25,546 bases of DNA, taken from the NCBI GenBank assembly GCA_021647265.1, contig JAKIVA010000040.1:1-25546 (forward strand), given 5' to 3'. This document shows, piece after piece, positions 23,901-25,546 of the stretch. The DNA is from Lutibacter sp. (GTDB lineage: Bacteria > Bacteroidota > Bacteroidia > Flavobacteriales > Flavobacteriaceae). The translations under genes and the position numbers were made by a program. The notes beneath the pieces were generated by a model. The model was not told the DNA's origin and made no database searches. It saw only the letters and a program-made list of their open reading frames with translations. How positions within the stretch are numbered: the first letter of the stretch is position 1; every line of letters starts with the position of its first letter.

Positions 23901-25546
23901 TTATTCTGCTAAATTAGGATTCAACCATTTTTTAGCCATTTCAATATTCATTTTTTTACGTTTTGCAAAATCTTCAACTTGTGCTATTGTTATTTTACCC
24001 AAACCAAAGTACTTTGCTTTTTCATTCGCAAAGTAATATCCCGATACTGATGCTGCAGGCCACATTGCCAAACTATCTGTTAACTCAACTCCAATGGTTT
24101 CTTTTACTTTTAACAACTTCCAAATAGTTGTCTTCTCTGTATGATCTGGACAGGCAGGATAGCCTGGCGCAGGCCTAATTCCTTTGTATTCTTCTTTTAT
24201 CAATGCTTGGTTCGACAAAACTTCTGAGCTTGCATATCCCCAATATTTTTTACGTACTTCTAGATGTAAATATTCAGCAAAAGCCTCAGCCAGCCTATCG
24301 GCCAATGATTTTATAAGTATTGAGTTGTAATCATCGTGATCTTTTTCAAATTCAGCTGCCAATTCAGCGGTTCCAAAACCTGTTGACACACAAAAACTAC
24401 CTATATAATCACTAATTCCTGTTTCTTTTGGCGCTATAAAATCGGCTAGTGCAATATTGGGAATTCCTTCTCTCTTTTTTAATTGTTGACGTAAGGTTAC
24501 AAACGTTGCTTCAATTTCTGTTCTTTTTGCATCTGCATATACTTCAATATCATCCTTCACGGCATTTGCAGGAAAAATTCCAAATACTGCTTTTGCTTTT
24601 AACAGCTTTTCATCTAATATTTTCTGTAATAAAATGGTGGCATCTGCAAATAAATTTGTTGCTTCCTCTCCCACAACTTTATCAGTTAAAATTGCAGGGT
24701 ATTTTCCGTGTAATTCCCATGTTCTAAAAAACGGACTCCAATCTATATAATCTAATAACTTTGATAAATCAAAATTATCAATAACGTGTGTTCCAATAAA
24801 ATTTGGGGTGGATATTTTGGTTGAATTCCAATCAATTTTAAATTTATTTTTTCTTGCTTCGGTTAGTGTCAAATATTCTTTTTGTTTAGAACGATTTAAA
24901 AATCCTTTACGAACTTTCACATAATCATCTTTAATATCTCCAATATATTTTTGATTAGACCTTTTATTTAATAAATCACCCACAACAGTAACAGCTCTAG
25001 AAGCGTCATGTACGTGTACTACGGCGTTTTTATATTGTGGATCAATTTTAACTGCTGTATGCGCTTTTGAGGTTGTTGCTCCTCCAATTAATAATGGGAC
25101 TTCAAAATTTTGACGTTCCATTTCTTTAGCTAAATACACCATTTCATCTAACGAAGGTGTTATTAAACCACTTAACCCTATGATATCAACATTTTGAGAT
25201 TTGGCTGTTTCAATTATTTTTTCAGGCGCAACCATGACTCCTAAATCTAAAATATCATAATTATTACACCCTAAAACAACACCTACAATATTTTTTCCAA
25301 TATCATGTACATCTCCTTTTACGGTCGCCAATAAAATTTTCCCATTAGATTTGCTAATTTCTCCTTTATCTACTTCAATAAAGGGTAATAGATAAGCTAC
25401 TGCTTTTTTCATTACACGAGCAGATTTTACAACTTGAGGTAAAAACATTTTACCTGAACCAAACAAATCTCCAACTACATTCATTCCAGTCATTAGGTTA
25501 ACTTCAATAACTTCAATAGGGTGCGGCGCTTTTTTTCTAGCAGCCT
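23901..25546 (-). CDS. metH: Methionine synthase, cobalamin-dependent (C-terminal part, partial)
   Basis: The frame is open to the right edge (first full codon ends at 25544), so the N-terminus is missing; about 548 residues are seen. It starts within the cobalamin-binding cap domain (NLMTGMNVVGDLFGSGKMFL, PQVVKSARVMKKAVAYL). The B12 domain follows with the DVHDIGKNIVG motif, whose His coordinates cobalt, plus GLSGLITPSLDEMV and LIGGATTSKAHTAV. The rest is the AdoMet reactivation domain with RPAPGYPACPDHTEK. The enzyme transfers the methyl group of 5-methyl-THF to homocysteine via methylcobalamin. It lies directly upstream of metF. An internal ATG at 25493 is not the start, since conserved MetH sequence continues before it. 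Homocysteine- and folate-binding domains would be outside the window or on a separate gene, as often in this phylum. Confidence 0.97.
   Translation of the reverse strand, partial: AARKKAPHPIEVIEVNLMTGMNVVGDLFGSGKMFLPQVVKSARVMKKAVAYLLPFIEVDKGEISKSNGKILLATVKGDVHDIGKNIVGVVLGCNNYDILDLGVMVAPEKIIETAKSQNVDIIGLSGLITPSLDEMVYLAKEMERQNFEVPLLIGGATTSKAHTAVKIDPQYKNAVVHVHDASRAVTVVGDLLNKRSNQKYIGDIKDDYVKVRKGFLNRSKQKEYLTLTEARKNKFKIDWNSTKISTPNFIGTHVIDNFDLSKLLDYIDWSPFFRTWELHGKYPAILTDKVVGEEATNLFADATILLQKILDEKLLKAKAVFGIFPANAVKDDIEVYADAKRTEIEATFVTLRQQLKKREGIPNIALADFIAPKETGISDYIGSFCVSTGFGTAELAAEFEKDHDDYNSILIKSLADRLAEAFAEYLHLEVRKKYWGYASSEVLSNQALIKEEYKGIRPAPGYPACPDHTEKTTIWKLLKVKETIGVELTDSLAMWPAASVSGYYFANEKAKYFGLGKITIAQVEDFAKRKKMNIEMAKKWLNPNLAE

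Noticed and set aside
1..25546. CRISPR arrays, insertion sequences or phage genes
   Set aside because: No regularly spaced repeats, transposase, integrase or phage structural motifs were seen on either strand.

Overview
The window is AT-rich DNA from a member of the Bacteroidota, most likely a flavobacterium (family Flavobacteriaceae). The basis is a SusC/SusD pair, a hybrid two-component regulator, many short lipoprotein signal peptides, and promoters of the TTTG-N19-TAnnTTTG type upstream of a tRNA gene and a thioredoxin gene. No integrase, transposase, CRISPR array or rRNA was seen.

Region 1 (1-1940) is a loose border zone. It holds the tail of an unidentified gene, two small plus-strand lipoprotein genes (a DUF6567-like protein and a PEGA-domain protein), two sister hairpin terminators with compensatory stem changes, and two decayed gene pieces. 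One of those is a minus-strand lipoprotein with the start of an InlB-type repeat.

Region 2 (1942-20356) is a polysaccharide utilization locus, entirely on the minus strand. In transcription order it runs: hybrid two-component sensor/AraC regulator; SusC; SusD; a LamG-type surface lipoprotein; a 424-residue lipoprotein of alpha/alpha-toroid appearance; a cytoplasmic GH130 mannoside phosphorylase/hydrolase; an MFS transporter; a 579-residue lipoprotein of unknown family; a lipoprotein GH13 alpha-glucosidase-like enzyme; and mannose-6-phosphate isomerase. GH130 plus ManA point to a mannose-containing glycan, and GH13 points to alpha-linked glucose in it. The likely scheme is binding and import by SusC/SusD/LamG, periplasmic or surface trimming by the three enzyme-like lipoproteins, uptake by MFS, breakdown by GH130 in the cytoplasm, and entry of mannose 6-phosphate into glycolysis through ManA. 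No familiar endo-acting mannanase is present, so the two unassigned lipoproteins are the main candidates for new activities.

Two regulatory regions stand out. Upstream of susC, a 9-bp sequence is repeated exactly 21 bp apart next to a -7 element that lacks a -33 box, as expected for an activator site. Between the binding-protein genes and the enzyme genes lies a compact cluster of hairpins, two of them mutually exclusive.

Region 3 (20357-21091) is a second border zone with decayed coding remnants. Region 4 (21092-25546) is core genome, all on the minus strand: tRNA-Asp(GTC), a DUF58 protein, thioredoxin, MetF, an intergenic segment with dispersed-repeat-like sequences, and the C-terminal part of MetH, which runs off the window.
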